Positions 14,850 to 21,106 of a DNA stretch of 44,957 bases are shown here, one piece after another. Every line of letters starts with the position of its first letter. Position 1 is the stretch's first letter. Source of the DNA: a virus; IMG/VR virus record IMGVR_UViG_3300009012_000002, positions 1 to 44,957 of that record; one strand, 5' to 3'. Under the pieces are notes generated by a model. The model saw only the letters and a program-made list of their open reading frames with translations. It searched no databases and was not told the origin of the DNA. A program made the position numbers and the translations under genes.

Positions 14850-14998
14850 TTGCTCTCTCCTAATTCTTCTACGTCTGTGACTTGAATGTCATCCAGTAGA
14901 TTCAGAAGATTAAGTTGCTTCCACAAGAAATTAACAGCTTCATCTTCTGACTCTGCTAGTATCTGAACATGAATAGTTATGTCGTAGTATCTTTGCAT
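14846..14998 (-). CDS. 50-aa acidic protein
   Basis: The frame starts MQRYYDITIHVQILAESEDE and ends VTDVEELGESK. A strand, helix, strand pattern (EDEAVNFLWKQLNLL) resembles small phage proteins of the same size. The stop overlaps the SpoVG-like start as ATGA, and one base separates the start from the upstream stop. Function is unknown. Confidence 0.65.
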   Translation of the reverse strand: MQRYYDITIHVQILAESEDEAVNFLWKQLNLLNLLDDIQVTDVEELGESK

Positions 14999-14999
14999 C

Positions 15000-15239
15000 T
15001 TACTTCTCCTCTAAAGTGTTTACGCCGTTTACTATCCATGGCCAATTACCATATTCTAATCCATCATAGAACATTCCTACGACGTTTCTTACTATCTCTC
15101 TGTTTGAAGTCGTGTTGAGGTCTTTCTGTCGCTCACGTATTTCACTAATCAAAGCATCTTGCTCTCTGCTACTGTTTCCAACAGCATGAGCTAGCTGAGT
15201 TAATGCTTGCATTGCGTTTATATAACTTATCTTATCCAT
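15000..15239 (-). CDS. Hypothetical protein, 79 aa
   Basis: Helical and rich in Gln and Arg (MQALTQLAHAVGNSSREQD, LISEIRERQKDL), ending in an aromatic segment (FYDGLEYGNWPWIV). It lies one base ahead of the 50-aa gene. No family is recognised. Confidence 0.55.
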   Translation of the reverse strand: MDKISYINAMQALTQLAHAVGNSSREQDALISEIRERQKDLNTTSNREIVRNVVGMFYDGLEYGNWPWIVNGVNTLEEK

Positions 15240-15242
15240 TAG

Positions 15243-15434
15243 TTAACTCCTATCAAGGTGATAAATATGAGTTACTCCAATTCTGTTTGCTAATGACTTG
15301 TGAGTTACAACCCAAATATCCTTGTCGGCCATGAATTGAATGCTTGTAATTCTTCGGCCATAATACATTAGGTTTTTGACGAACTCTCTGTATGCATCAT
15401 CTGAAATAACTTCTTTTCTTATTACATTTTCCAT
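15243..15434 (-). CDS. Hypothetical protein, 63 aa
   Basis: Pattern of helix (DDAYREFVKNLMYYG), strands (ITSIQFMADKDIWVVTHKSL) and a C-terminal THIYHLDRS. This resembles small KTSD-like phage folds, in which a short strand pair interacts with nucleic acid, but the signature is not certain. It lies three bases ahead of its neighbour. Confidence 0.5.
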   Translation of the reverse strand: MENVIRKEVISDDAYREFVKNLMYYGRRITSIQFMADKDIWVVTHKSLANRIGVTHIYHLDRS

Positions 15435-15505
15435 TACTTAGCTCCTTTTAATTAAATACTGTTAATGCTATGCTGAAGTTTGTTCACGCATGTTCATGCG
15501 GTGCG

Positions 15506-15628
15506 TTACGATTTGTTGAAGAGATATTTGTATTGATTAATGTATGTCCTCTTTCCTCGTCTAATACGTCTACGAAGCCATCGTCTGTATTGCATTGGGT
15601 ATTTGCGGAAATGTCCTAGTTCCCACAT
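15506..15628 (-). CDS. 40-aa arginine-rich protein
   Basis: The frame codes MWELGHFRKYPMQYRRWLRR and continues RIRRGKRTYINQYKYLFNKS. Ten of 40 residues are Arg and most others are aromatic or Lys, so binding to nucleic acid is likely. The ATG directly follows the upstream stop. The ribosome binding site is weak (GGTAATAAG), and the 71 bp after its stop hold no gene. Confidence 0.55.
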   Translation of the reverse strand: MWELGHFRKYPMQYRRWLRRRIRRGKRTYINQYKYLFNKS

Positions 15629-16123
15629 TTACTTATTACCAAATAATGATGATGGGTTGAACGGCTGTTTCACTTCTCCATTCTCTTTTACTTTCTGAAC
15701 TACTACAGCCGTTGGCTCAAATACTGGCTTATTGAATGTGACTGTCTTGAGATTCTTCTCTGTCGCTTTCCTCTCAAGATTAGATACCATCTCTTTGATG
15801 ATATCTTCGTCAATCCCAGCACTACGTAGTTGAGTTTGCAATCTATCCATTTTAGTCATTCGCTCTTTGCGAATTTTAACGGCATTGATTGCATCAGATG
15901 TGACTTGGTCTGGACCAGTGGGTGTTACTGTCCATTCCTTGTTAACTACTTTAGCCTTTCGTTCTCTTAGTTCGTCATCGGCAGCGGCTAATGTAGCCTT
16001 AGCTTCAAATGCTATTTGAGATAGCTCATCTCTATGTTCTCTTAGCTGAGTCGTATCCATGTCCTTAACAAGTATCTTTCCCTTGTTATAGAACTTGGCA
16101 TATAACTCTTCCTGTGGTGTCAT
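15629..16123 (-). CDS. Coiled-coil protein near the head of the replication operon, 164 aa
   Basis: The start is placed at MTPQEELYAKFY because GAAGGGAG lies nine bases upstream. A longer frame to 16270 has no ribosome binding site. Residues 15-60 form a charged coiled coil (LREHRDELSQIAFEAKATL, DDELRERKAKV). A second helix (RMTKMDRLQTQLRSAG) and a Pro/Asn-rich tail (KQPFNPSSLFGNK) follow. The tail resembles a docking peptide. No family is recognised. Confidence 0.55.
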   Translation of the reverse strand: MTPQEELYAKFYNKGKILVKDMDTTQLREHRDELSQIAFEAKATLAAADDELRERKAKVVNKEWTVTPTGPDQVTSDAINAVKIRKERMTKMDRLQTQLRSAGIDEDIIKEMVSNLERKATEKNLKTVTFNKPVFEPTAVVVQKVKENGEVKQPFNPSSLFGNK

Positions 16124-16370
16124 TATGCTTAACTCCCTTCCAGCAACAACTGACATTAAGTAATCAGGATTATTGTTGCTTATTTGATAGTGTTCACTCC
16201 TGTTACTCTGGTCTGCACACTTCGAGTTTAATCCAGAATTGAGTAGACCGCAGTAACAAAGCCATGACATTATTTTAATTCTTTTGTTAAGGTAGCAGTC
16301 GGTTCTTCTACCTACTTGTTATACTAAGTTTGGTAGACTCCGTATGCTTTAGTATATCAGTATCTCACTG

Positions 16371-16442
16371 TTAATGTGAGTCTGATGTCGCCCAAATAGC
16401 GGCTAATACTGCCACTATTAACCAAGTAATTGCTATTGTCAT
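16371..16442 (-). CDS. 23-aa membrane microprotein, first frame of the leftward operon
   Basis: The frame codes MTIAITWLIVAVLAAIWATS and ends DSH: one predicted transmembrane helix and almost nothing else. GAGGTAG lies six bases before the ATG. It is the first frame downstream of the putative leftward promoter beside the origin palindrome. The next recognisable gene starts about 250 bases further on, across a spacer with possible hairpins (a CTCAC/GTGAG pair at its start and a GGTAG/CTACC pair). Confidence 0.45.
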   Translation of the reverse strand: MTIAITWLIVAVLAAIWATSDSH

Positions 16443-16463
16443 TTGAATCTACCTCGTTTCTCT

Positions 16464-16493
16464 TGAATAAGAAGTGTCACCTAAAGAGGACAA
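16464..16493 (-). promoter_or_regulatory. Possible leftward promoter beside the repeat array
   Basis: On the minus strand TTGTCC (16488..16493) and TATTCA (16464..16469) are 18 bases apart. The -35-like element overlaps the first unit of the 10-bp repeat array, so a repeat-binding protein could repress the replication operon. The match to consensus is moderate, so this remains tentative. Confidence 0.3.
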
Positions 16494-16560
16494 ACGTGTC
16501 GGAACGTGTCGGTCTCTGTCGTATTGTGTCGGAACGTGTCGGAACGTGTCGTATCGTTGT
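16491..16560 (+). repeat. Left array of seven 10-bp repeats
   Basis: Seven consecutive 10-base units with consensus GGAACGTGTC (three exact copies at 16501, 16531 and 16541; variants at 16491, 16511, 16521 and 16551). The exact 10-bp period places every site on the same face of the helix, as expected for cooperative protein binding. The reverse-complement motif is arrayed at 16841..16907. Confidence 0.85.
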
Positions 16561-16676
16561 GCTCCGCGCAAGTCGTTGGCCTTCAGGGAGTTATCCTCAG
16601 AACGGAGTATACCATAGACTCCGCCAGATGTCAACCCCCCTCTCGTCCCTGGTGTGTCATTTGTGTCTTGTATGTA

Positions 16677-16714
16677 TTCTATATATATTTATATATATAT
16701 AAAAATATATATAA
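16677..16714. other. A/T-rich core of the palindrome, possible unwinding element
   Basis: About 38 bases are nearly pure alternating A and T with a short A5 run. The tract is at the dyad centre of the palindrome, inside otherwise GC-rich flanks. It is the natural place for strand opening in an iteron-type origin. Confidence 0.55.
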
Positions 16715-16840
16715 GAGATACTAACAAGAACACACACTGACCTAGGGGAGAAGAGGGGGGTCGCATATCGGCAGAGTCAGGGGTCTAGCCTCGAAACGCG
16801 GTTAACTTCCGTTCGGACAGCGACTTACAGCAACGCGAAG

Positions 16841-16907
16841 CGTTACGACGCGTTCCGACGGGATACGACGGATTACGACACTTCACGACACGTCACGACA
16901 CGTATGA
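16841..16907 (-). repeat. Right array of 10-bp repeats, inverted relative to the left array
   Basis: Units ending in ACGACG or ACGACA recur every 10 bases (CGTTACGACG, CGTTCCGACG, GGATACGACG, GATTACGACA, CTTCACGACA, CGTCACGACA, then a degenerate CGTATGACC). This is the reverse complement of the GTGTCG motif at 16491..16560, and its position mirrors that array about 16697. Confidence 0.8.
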
Positions 16908-16914
16908 CCTAAAT

Positions 16915-16923
16915 TGTGGACAA
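16915..16923 (-). other. DnaA-box-like site near the origin
   Basis: TGTGGACAA on the plus strand reads TTGTCCACA on the minus strand, one base from the DnaA consensus TTATCCACA. The same nonamer occurs again at 18410..18418. Host DnaA use is inferred only. Confidence 0.4.
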
Positions 16924-16983
16924 CGTAGCAATATCGAAACGTGTAATAAGCTAGTTATGAACACAATGGAAAGAGTGAGGGAG

Positions 16984-17012
16984 ATAGAATGGGTTTGCTG
17001 TCCCCATTCTAT
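16984..17012 (-). terminator. Hairpin terminator after the 151-aa gene
   Basis: A perfect 10-bp stem, ATAGAATGGG (16984..16993) with CCCATTCTAT (17003..17012), and a 9-base loop. It lies 26-54 bases past the stop of the leftward gene at 17038. The sequence after the stem in that direction is pyrimidine-rich (CTCCCTCACTCTTT) rather than a clean U run. It would also insulate the origin from transcription. Confidence 0.55.
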
Positions 17013-17037
17013 TATCTGGCAGATTGGTTGGTTGGAC

Positions 17038-17493
17038 TTACGCTGCTGGCTTGACTGCGAATTGCTTGGCGAAGCCAGGCTTGATGAGACTCACGGCATC
17101 CTCAAGAGATACCATTGCACCGCGAGAGTAATTCCGAACGACAAGCCTGAACTGAGTCTGTGCGTCCGCTGGCCACGTCAAATCGACGTATTCTGCCAAC
17201 GGGTCAGATGCGGCAGTGTATGCAGAATCGTTGAATCCAGCAATCAGGAATGACACGAGAGAAGGCTCATCCTTCACTGCTGTGACATCCATGAATTGCT
17301 GAATGGTGGTTGGGAGTGTTTCTGGCTGTGATTCGTCGAAGGCCTCCCACGTAATGACTACGGGATTCTTTCCACGCGTTTGACCTACTCTCTCACGCAC
17401 TCCGACACCTTTCTTTGCGGCGTTCTTGATGTCCGCCTCTTTCTGCTTCCGTTCCACTTCGAGTTCTCGCGGTGACGCTGCTTCGACTGCCAT
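17038..17493 (-). CDS. Unrecognised 151-aa protein with its own strong promoter, beside the origin
   Basis: The N-terminal 40 residues are highly charged (ELEVERKQKEADIKNAAKKG). The rest looks globular (NPVVITWEAFDESQPETLP, AEYVDLTWPADAQTQFRL, VSLEDAVSLIKPGFAKQF). The base and codon use is far GC-richer than in neighbouring genes. A GGAGG ribosome binding site and a consensus sigma70 promoter suggest high expression. A palindrome of the origin repeat motif lies at the predicted transcript start. It could be the repeat-binding factor or another early, abundant protein. No family is recognised, so no function is assigned. Confidence 0.75.
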   Translation of the reverse strand: MAVEAASPRELEVERKQKEADIKNAAKKGVGVRERVGQTRGKNPVVITWEAFDESQPETLPTTIQQFMDVTAVKDEPSLVSFLIAGFNDSAYTAASDPLAEYVDLTWPADAQTQFRLVVRNYSRGAMVSLEDAVSLIKPGFAKQFAVKPAA

Positions 17494-17509
17494 GTTTGTA
17501 ACCTCCGTT

Positions 17510-17527
17510 TGTCGGGTAATTCCGACA
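17510..17527. promoter_or_regulatory. Inverted-repeat operator at the start of the 151-aa gene transcript
   Basis: TGTCGG (17510..17515) and CCGACA (17522..17527) form a palindrome with a 6-base spacer. These half-sites equal the core of the 10-bp repeats in the origin arrays. The site spans the predicted transcription start and lies just upstream of the ribosome binding site (17502..17506). A protein bound there would block initiation or early elongation. Confidence 0.55.
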
Positions 17528-17532
17528 CGCTG

Positions 17533-17561
17533 ATTATCTCACGACTCGACCGAATTGTCAA
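17533..17561 (-). promoter_or_regulatory. Consensus sigma70 promoter for the 151-aa gene
   Basis: On the minus strand TTGACA (17556..17561) is followed after exactly 17 bases by GATAAT (17533..17538). The -35 is perfect and the -10 differs by one base from TATAAT. Transcription should start near 17526. Confidence 0.8.
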
Positions 17562-18374
17562 GTGGAGATAAGAGATGAAACGATTTGATGCTGAAACCAG
17601 TCTACCGCTGTGACCTTACAGGCTTCGCTCGGCACTTAAGGCAAGCGTGTTAGATACTTGTCGTTTACTGCAAATAGACCAGAGTCAGCAATTCACATGC
17701 TAGTCTTTTATTACCAGTCGCGTTAGACTGTAGGACTAGACTTACAGTGAATTCTGTTGTGAAACCCATTTCGGAGTATCGGCGCAGCGACATAAGATGC
17801 AAGCCGCAATTTACGTTTGAGCAAGATTTTGTTAGCACGTCTAACATTAACCTCATTCTTAGTGATTGCTAGTCTTGCATAAGAACTAGTCAACATGGTT
17901 AGCCTCATGCTCTCTATTGTGTTCACATTTAGCAAACGTCACTATATTTGTTGCCTAATATACTCCCTTGCCTAAGTAGGTAAGCCGATATTAGACAGAG
18001 ACAGCGTATTGAGATATTAAGTAGGCTGCGCTTATCAGCCTCGGTTGGCGGGTCACCCGCGCAGGGCGTTTGCCGCCGTTACCGTTTTGGTTCCTGCTCT
18101 CAGGCTACCATCTGAGAATATATATAGCATGGCGTATGCCAAGGGTTCTAATATCAAAAACCACAATAGGTTGTGGTGTGTTTATTTGGTGTGCTGTATA
18201 TTGTGTTGTCGCTAGAGTCAGATGACCATAATCACTACGCTGTTTGTAAGAATTACATAGCAAAACCATACATTTTACTGTATGATTTTGATGCAGGCAA
18301 CATTTATGCCATTTCCATAATAGAACATTGTTAGATTTAAGCAAGTAGCATGCCATATTTTACTAATGTATATT

Positions 18375-18394
18375 GAGTCATATAGAGTCATATC
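18375..18394 (+). repeat. Paired GAGTCATAT repeats, first pair
   Basis: GAGTCATATA and GAGTCATATC lie end to end with a 10-bp period. A matching pair occurs 148 bases further on at 18523..18542. Two phased pairs upstream of the structural promoter suggest binding sites for a regulator. Confidence 0.6.
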
Positions 18395-18409
18395 GATATT
18401 GGCACGATT

Positions 18410-18418
18410 TGTGGACAA
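18410..18418 (-). other. Second DnaA-box-like site
   Basis: TGTGGACAA, identical to the nonamer at 16915..16923. It lies between the two AGTCATAT repeat pairs. One mismatch from the DnaA consensus on the minus strand. Confidence 0.3.
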
Positions 18419-18522
18419 TGCAATGACTATGCCAGTGAAAGGTCGGCACGGCTCTTGCTAGGTCAATAAGCATGCCAATGTTTTATTTTAGGACACGACA
18501 TTAAAGTTTATTAAATATCACA

Positions 18523-18542
18523 GAGTCATATTAAGTCATATA
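18523..18542 (+). repeat. Paired GAGTCATAT repeats, second pair
   Basis: GAGTCATATT and AAGTCATATA, again with a 10-bp period, mirror the layout of the pair at 18375..18394. The two pairs bracket a DnaA-like nonamer. Confidence 0.6.
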
Positions 18543-18722
18543 GGGGATATACCATAGATGTATAAAGAGTCTCATGAACAAGTAGTAAGTGCGGATATTA
18601 ATCACATTTGTTCTGGTCAATAAGCCAGATTTACAAATTACTAAAGACTAACATGATAGAAATATGGTTCCATACAATGAGACTCATACATAATATGATG
18701 TTTTCAAATTTTGAAATCTTCA

Positions 18723-18743
18723 CGCTCTTCGAGCGGTTTTGTT
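18723..18743 (+). terminator. Small hairpin terminator ahead of the structural promoter
   Basis: CGCTC (18723..18727), loop TTC, GAGCG (18731..18735), then GTTTTGTT. The stem is short but GC-rich and followed by T residues. It would stop rightward transcripts from the gene-poor region before the promoter at 18767, hinting that something upstream is transcribed rightward. Confidence 0.4.
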
Positions 18744-18766
18744 AGCGTTCATGCGATGTTTTCCGC

Positions 18767-18795
18767 TTGACAATGCGCTGCGTCAAGCCTACAAT
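18767..18795 (+). promoter_or_regulatory. Sigma70 promoter of the structural operon
   Basis: TTGACA (18767..18772), 17 bases, then TACAAT (18790..18795). Transcription should start near 18802, about 16 bases before the first ATG at 18818. This also argues against the longer reading frame that begins at 18767. The operon downstream runs to 44058 with no other obvious promoter. Confidence 0.75.
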
Positions 18796-18817
18796 ATGGG
18801 CACGAAGGGACGTGTGT

Positions 18818-19219
18818 ATGCTTTTAACAGAAGATGAAATAAGCCAGCGAATTGAGTCGCCAATGAATTTATTGAATAGACTCAAGTCTGCTACAAATCC
18901 ACACAAGACAAGCCTCATTCCAGCACTACCACCTACAGCAAACGACATTATTGATGAATTAGATGATAAGATAAATAATGGTTCCATCAAAAGTAAAGCT
19001 ATGAGACTTATGAATGCGGCGATGGATGAATTAAAAAACCGTTTACCTGAAGTATCTAAACCAGAAAAACTAGCCGCTATCGCGGCTGATATGGGTAAAG
19101 TAGTTAATGGCGTAGAGCAGAAGACTAATAATGGAGATAGGCCAACGGCTCAGATAATTATATACGCACCACAAGTTGTACTAGAAGAGACATTCAACAT
19201 GGTTGAATTGGTGGAGTAA
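18818..19219 (+). CDS. Possible small terminase subunit
   Basis: A 133-residue protein starting MLLTEDEISQRIE; the ATG has AAGGGA eight bases upstream and follows the promoter. It is mainly helical: TANDIIDELDDKINNGSIKS, RLMNAAMDELKNRLPEV, KLAAIAADMGKVVNGVEQK. It ends with a strand-rich tail (QIIIYAPQVVLEETFNMVEL). First-gene position in a packaging/structural operon and an oligomerising helical core fit a TerS, but no helix-turn-helix is clear and the large subunit is six genes away. Confidence 0.4.
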   Translation: MLLTEDEISQRIESPMNLLNRLKSATNPHKTSLIPALPPTANDIIDELDDKINNGSIKSKAMRLMNAAMDELKNRLPEVSKPEKLAAIAADMGKVVNGVEQKTNNGDRPTAQIIIYAPQVVLEETFNMVELVE

Positions 19220-19222
19220 ACA

Positions 19223-19387
19223 ATGGCTCGTTCTATTCACCCAGGCTTCGCAGCAGTTCAAAAATCAATAGCATCTAAAGCTGGTGTAAGTAAAGAACGA
19301 GCTGGCGCTATATTAGCTAGCGGTTCACGTAACGCATCAGCTTCCGCCAAGAAAAAGAACCCAAGGCTAAATAGAGTCAAAGGATGA
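19223..19387 (+). CDS. 54-aa basic protein
   Basis: The product contains HPGFAAVQKSIASKAGVSKE and ends KKKNPRLNRVKG. A helix-turn-helix-like AGVSKERAGAILASGSR segment followed by a lysine-rich tail is a common small phage protein pattern, often found near terminase or structural genes. The stop overlaps the next ATG as ATGA. Function is unknown. Confidence 0.7.
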   Translation: MARSIHPGFAAVQKSIASKAGVSKERAGAILASGSRNASASAKKKNPRLNRVKG

Positions 19388-19644
19388 CTCCTGTATTATA
19401 TACTGTTATAGGAATATTATTAACACTAGCAATATTTATTGCAAATGTTATTTATAGAACAGGTCACCTATCAGCAAGAGTTGAAGAGATAGAAAGATGG
19501 AGAGTTAACATACGACAAGATATGCATGAGATATCTGAGAAGATAGAAATTATGAGTGTTGACTTAAGACGGTTAGCAACTGTAATAGAAGAGAGAACTC
19601 AGAGAAGAACTGACCATACAGAGAGAAAGACTGATGAGAAATGA
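19384..19644 (+). CDS. Membrane-anchored coiled-coil protein, spanin or lysis-accessory type
   Basis: One N-terminal transmembrane helix (LYTVIGILLTLAIFIANVIY) is followed by a long coiled coil (LSARVEEIERWRVNIRQDM, ISEKIEIMSVDLRRLATVIE) and a charged tail. This is the layout of an inner-membrane spanin or an XhlA-like accessory. It overlaps the two-span gene and lies one gene from a lipoprotein, supporting a lysis cassette. Confidence 0.55.
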   Translation: MTPVLYTVIGILLTLAIFIANVIYRTGHLSARVEEIERWRVNIRQDMHEISEKIEIMSVDLRRLATVIEERTQRRTDHTERKTDEK

Positions 19645-19834
19645 ACCAGTTGCAATTGCAGCCGCTATCAGAGCCATTATCATAGCCGCAATTGCATTTG
19701 GGTTGAAATGGAACACAGAGCAAATAGCAGCCACAATGTTTGCAGTAGAAGCTGTATTAGCTCTGTTTGTTCGTAGCAAAGTCACACCAGTAGCAAACTT
19801 AATAAGTAACAGCGGCTATAAGGTTAGCAAATGA
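19634..19834 (+). CDS. Holin-like protein with two membrane spans
   Basis: A 66-residue protein with two hydrophobic segments (AIAAAIRAIIIAAIAFGL and AATMFAVEAVLALFV) separated by KWNTEQI, and a basic tail (RSKVTPVANLI). The layout matches small phage class II holins, common in tailed phages. Its neighbours are a coiled-coil membrane protein and a lipoprotein. Confidence 0.6.
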   Translation: MRNEPVAIAAAIRAIIIAAIAFGLKWNTEQIAATMFAVEAVLALFVRSKVTPVANLISNSGYKVSK

Positions 19835-20193
19835 GGAAATATTTACTTCTACTATTAATTTCAATAGCGGCTTGCACACCGAAGGTTGCTCCAAGCACTG
19901 ACGCACGTACAATAGCTGCACTTAAAGTAAAAGAAGTAATCATTGCTATTAGCACAATTCAGCATACTGCTATTGAATTTAATAAGCAAGGCATTATAAA
20001 TAATGAAGCTACTGGATATACAATTGATTATGTCAAGTCTGCATTGAATGTTATCAGAACAACGCCGAACGGTTGGCGACTTACCGTTGTCAAAATATTA
20101 GATGAACTAGAAGGTAAACTAAATGCTAATGCAAAAGATAAATTGTCACCATATATTGACATTGCGAAAATATTAATTTTGAAGCTAGTATGA
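19831..20193 (+). CDS. Lipoprotein, 120 aa, possible outer-membrane spanin
   Basis: A signal peptide MRKYLLLLLISIAACTP ends in a lipobox with Cys at residue 15 (IAAC). The mature part is helical (ARTIAALKVKEVIIAISTIQ, YVKSALNVIRTTPNGWRLTV). A lipoprotein beside holin-like and coiled-coil membrane genes fits an o-spanin, although it is longer than usual. A superinfection-exclusion role is the alternative. Confidence 0.6.
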   Translation: MRKYLLLLLISIAACTPKVAPSTDARTIAALKVKEVIIAISTIQHTAIEFNKQGIINNEATGYTIDYVKSALNVIRTTPNGWRLTVVKILDELEGKLNANAKDKLSPYIDIAKILILKLV

Positions 20194-20375
20194 ATCCTCT
20201 ACTACAAGTACTAATTCAATCAGCTATTAAGTATGTACTTGATTTGCGTCTGAGATACATCTCATTAAATGGAAAAGAACCAACCTACGAAGATGTGTGG
20301 GCACAAATCGATGATGAAATAAATAAGACTATTACTGAAGGTGATGAATGGAAACGAACTCACCCAGAGACGTAA
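20190..20375 (+). CDS. Hypothetical protein, 61 aa
   Basis: Helical and charged, with LLQVLIQSAIKYVLDLRLRY and DVWAQIDDEINKTITEGDEW. The start overlaps the lipoprotein stop as ATGA. The glycosyltransferase gene starts inside its 3' end. No family is recognised. Confidence 0.6.
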   Translation: MNPLLQVLIQSAIKYVLDLRLRYISLNGKEPTYEDVWAQIDDEINKTITEGDEWKRTHPET

Positions 20376-21106
20376 AAGTCTATATAGGAGTTCCAACGGC
20401 TGAGAATGCAAGATTTGCAGTCTTCTATGATTATCTTGCACTTCTTGAGAAACCTACTACAACAATAGGTGCTAACTTCCATACAAACTCTGGAGCGTAT
20501 AATCGTAATCTGATTATTGATGATGCACTAGCTAACCGTTGCACTCACATTTTATTTATCGATGATGATATGGCATTTCCAGCTAACTCATTAATGAATT
20601 TATTGAAGCATGATAAAGATATTGTTAGTGGGCTTTTTCTACAAAGAAACTATCCACATATTCCAGCAATTTTTGATTTTGTTAACCAATCTCTTAGCTT
20701 TCATTATCTTCGGCATGGTGAGAGCGGCTTAATTGAGGTTGCCGCTTGTGGTTTTGGTTTTACATTAATTAAAACTAGAGTTTTCCAATCTATCGAGAAA
20801 CCATACATTAGAATGGGCGAAGTGTATAAAGATAAGCGTGGTGAAGATGTTGGTTTCTGTAATCGAGCTAGAGAAGCAGGATGGAAAATCTATTGTGATT
20901 TAGATACTATTATTGGTCATATCGGAGTAATTACATATTGGCCAAATAATATTAATTGTAAATGGTTTACATCAATTGATACTGGTGGTAGTGAGGTATT
21001 CAACATACCACAGAAAACTGGCTTCAAGCCAGAAATTAAAACACCATTATCATATACTACAGAGAATGATATGTATGCACATATGCTAGACTTGATTGAT
21101 AAGTAA
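20348..21106 (+). CDS. GT2-like glycosyltransferase, first paralogue
   Basis: A 252-residue protein starting METNSPRDVKVYIGVPTAEN. The GT-A signature HILFIDDDMAFP (DDD metal and sugar-nucleotide site) lies near residues 69-80. FLQRNYPHIPAIFDF, EVAACGFGFTLIKTRVF and EDVGFCNRAREAG follow, as in GT2 enzymes. It is clearly related to 30220..30924. Possible roles are glycosylation of virion proteins or modification of a host surface sugar. It overlaps the upstream gene by 28 bp. Confidence 0.75.
   Translation: METNSPRDVKVYIGVPTAENARFAVFYDYLALLEKPTTTIGANFHTNSGAYNRNLIIDDALANRCTHILFIDDDMAFPANSLMNLLKHDKDIVSGLFLQRNYPHIPAIFDFVNQSLSFHYLRHGESGLIEVAACGFGFTLIKTRVFQSIEKPYIRMGEVYKDKRGEDVGFCNRAREAGWKIYCDLDTIIGHIGVITYWPNNINCKWFTSIDTGGSEVFNIPQKTGFKPEIKTPLSYTTENDMYAHMLDLIDK

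Larger units (their letters stand above)
16491..16923. other. Putative replication origin: large imperfect palindrome with iteron arrays and A/T core
   Basis: A dyad of about 417 bp is centred near 16697. From outside inwards on each side it has a 10-bp repeat array, a GACTC/GAGTC-type segment, a six-C tract (16635..16640) mirrored by a six-G tract (16755..16760), and TGTGT-rich arms. These surround an A/T core at 16677..16714. A DnaA-box-like nonamer follows at 16915. This matches the parts list of an iteron origin: binding array, unwinding element and DnaA site. It lies between the divergent transcription units. The initiator protein is not identified. Confidence 0.65.
17562..18766. other. 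Gene-poor 1.2-kb region with repeats and hairpins
   Basis: No open frame here has a good ribosome binding site. The best are 17723..17895 (minus, a basic 57-residue frame from an internal ATG) and 18105..18356 (minus, 83 codons with several Cys and His); neither is convincing. Seen here: a GC-rich hairpin cluster at 18026..18117, including TCTCAG (18098..18103) pairing with CTGAGA (18112..18117) and GCGGG/CCCGC at 18048..18060. Two AGTCATAT repeat pairs, a DnaA-like nonamer (18410) and a terminator-like hairpin near the right end (18723) are also present. A structured RNA is possible. No tRNA or tmRNA could be confirmed. Confidence 0.5.

Noticed and set aside
16124-16270. N-terminal extension MSWLCYCGLLNSG... 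of the coiled-coil gene.
   Set aside because: No ribosome binding site upstream, whereas MTPQEE at 16123 has GAAGGGAG. The two Cys pairs are suggestive but not enough.
16491-16907. Hairpin telomere site or CRISPR array as an explanation of the repeats.
   Set aside because: No protelomerase gene is seen. The units are only 10 bp with no spacers, so it is not a CRISPR.
17640-17680. A tmRNA tag-like string on the minus strand (GCAGTAAACGACAAGTA, reading AVNDKY).
   Set aside because: No tRNA-like 5' and 3' ends, no T-arm, and the frame does not end in a usual tag such as ALAA.
17723-17935. 70-codon basic frame on the minus strand.
   Set aside because: No convincing ribosome binding site and no recognisable motif; overlapping frames of similar length are also open.
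18105-18356. 83-codon minus-strand frame with several Cys and His residues.
   Set aside because: No ribosome binding site, no neighbouring gene to couple to, and it runs into a GC-rich hairpin. Left as unproven within the gene-poor region.
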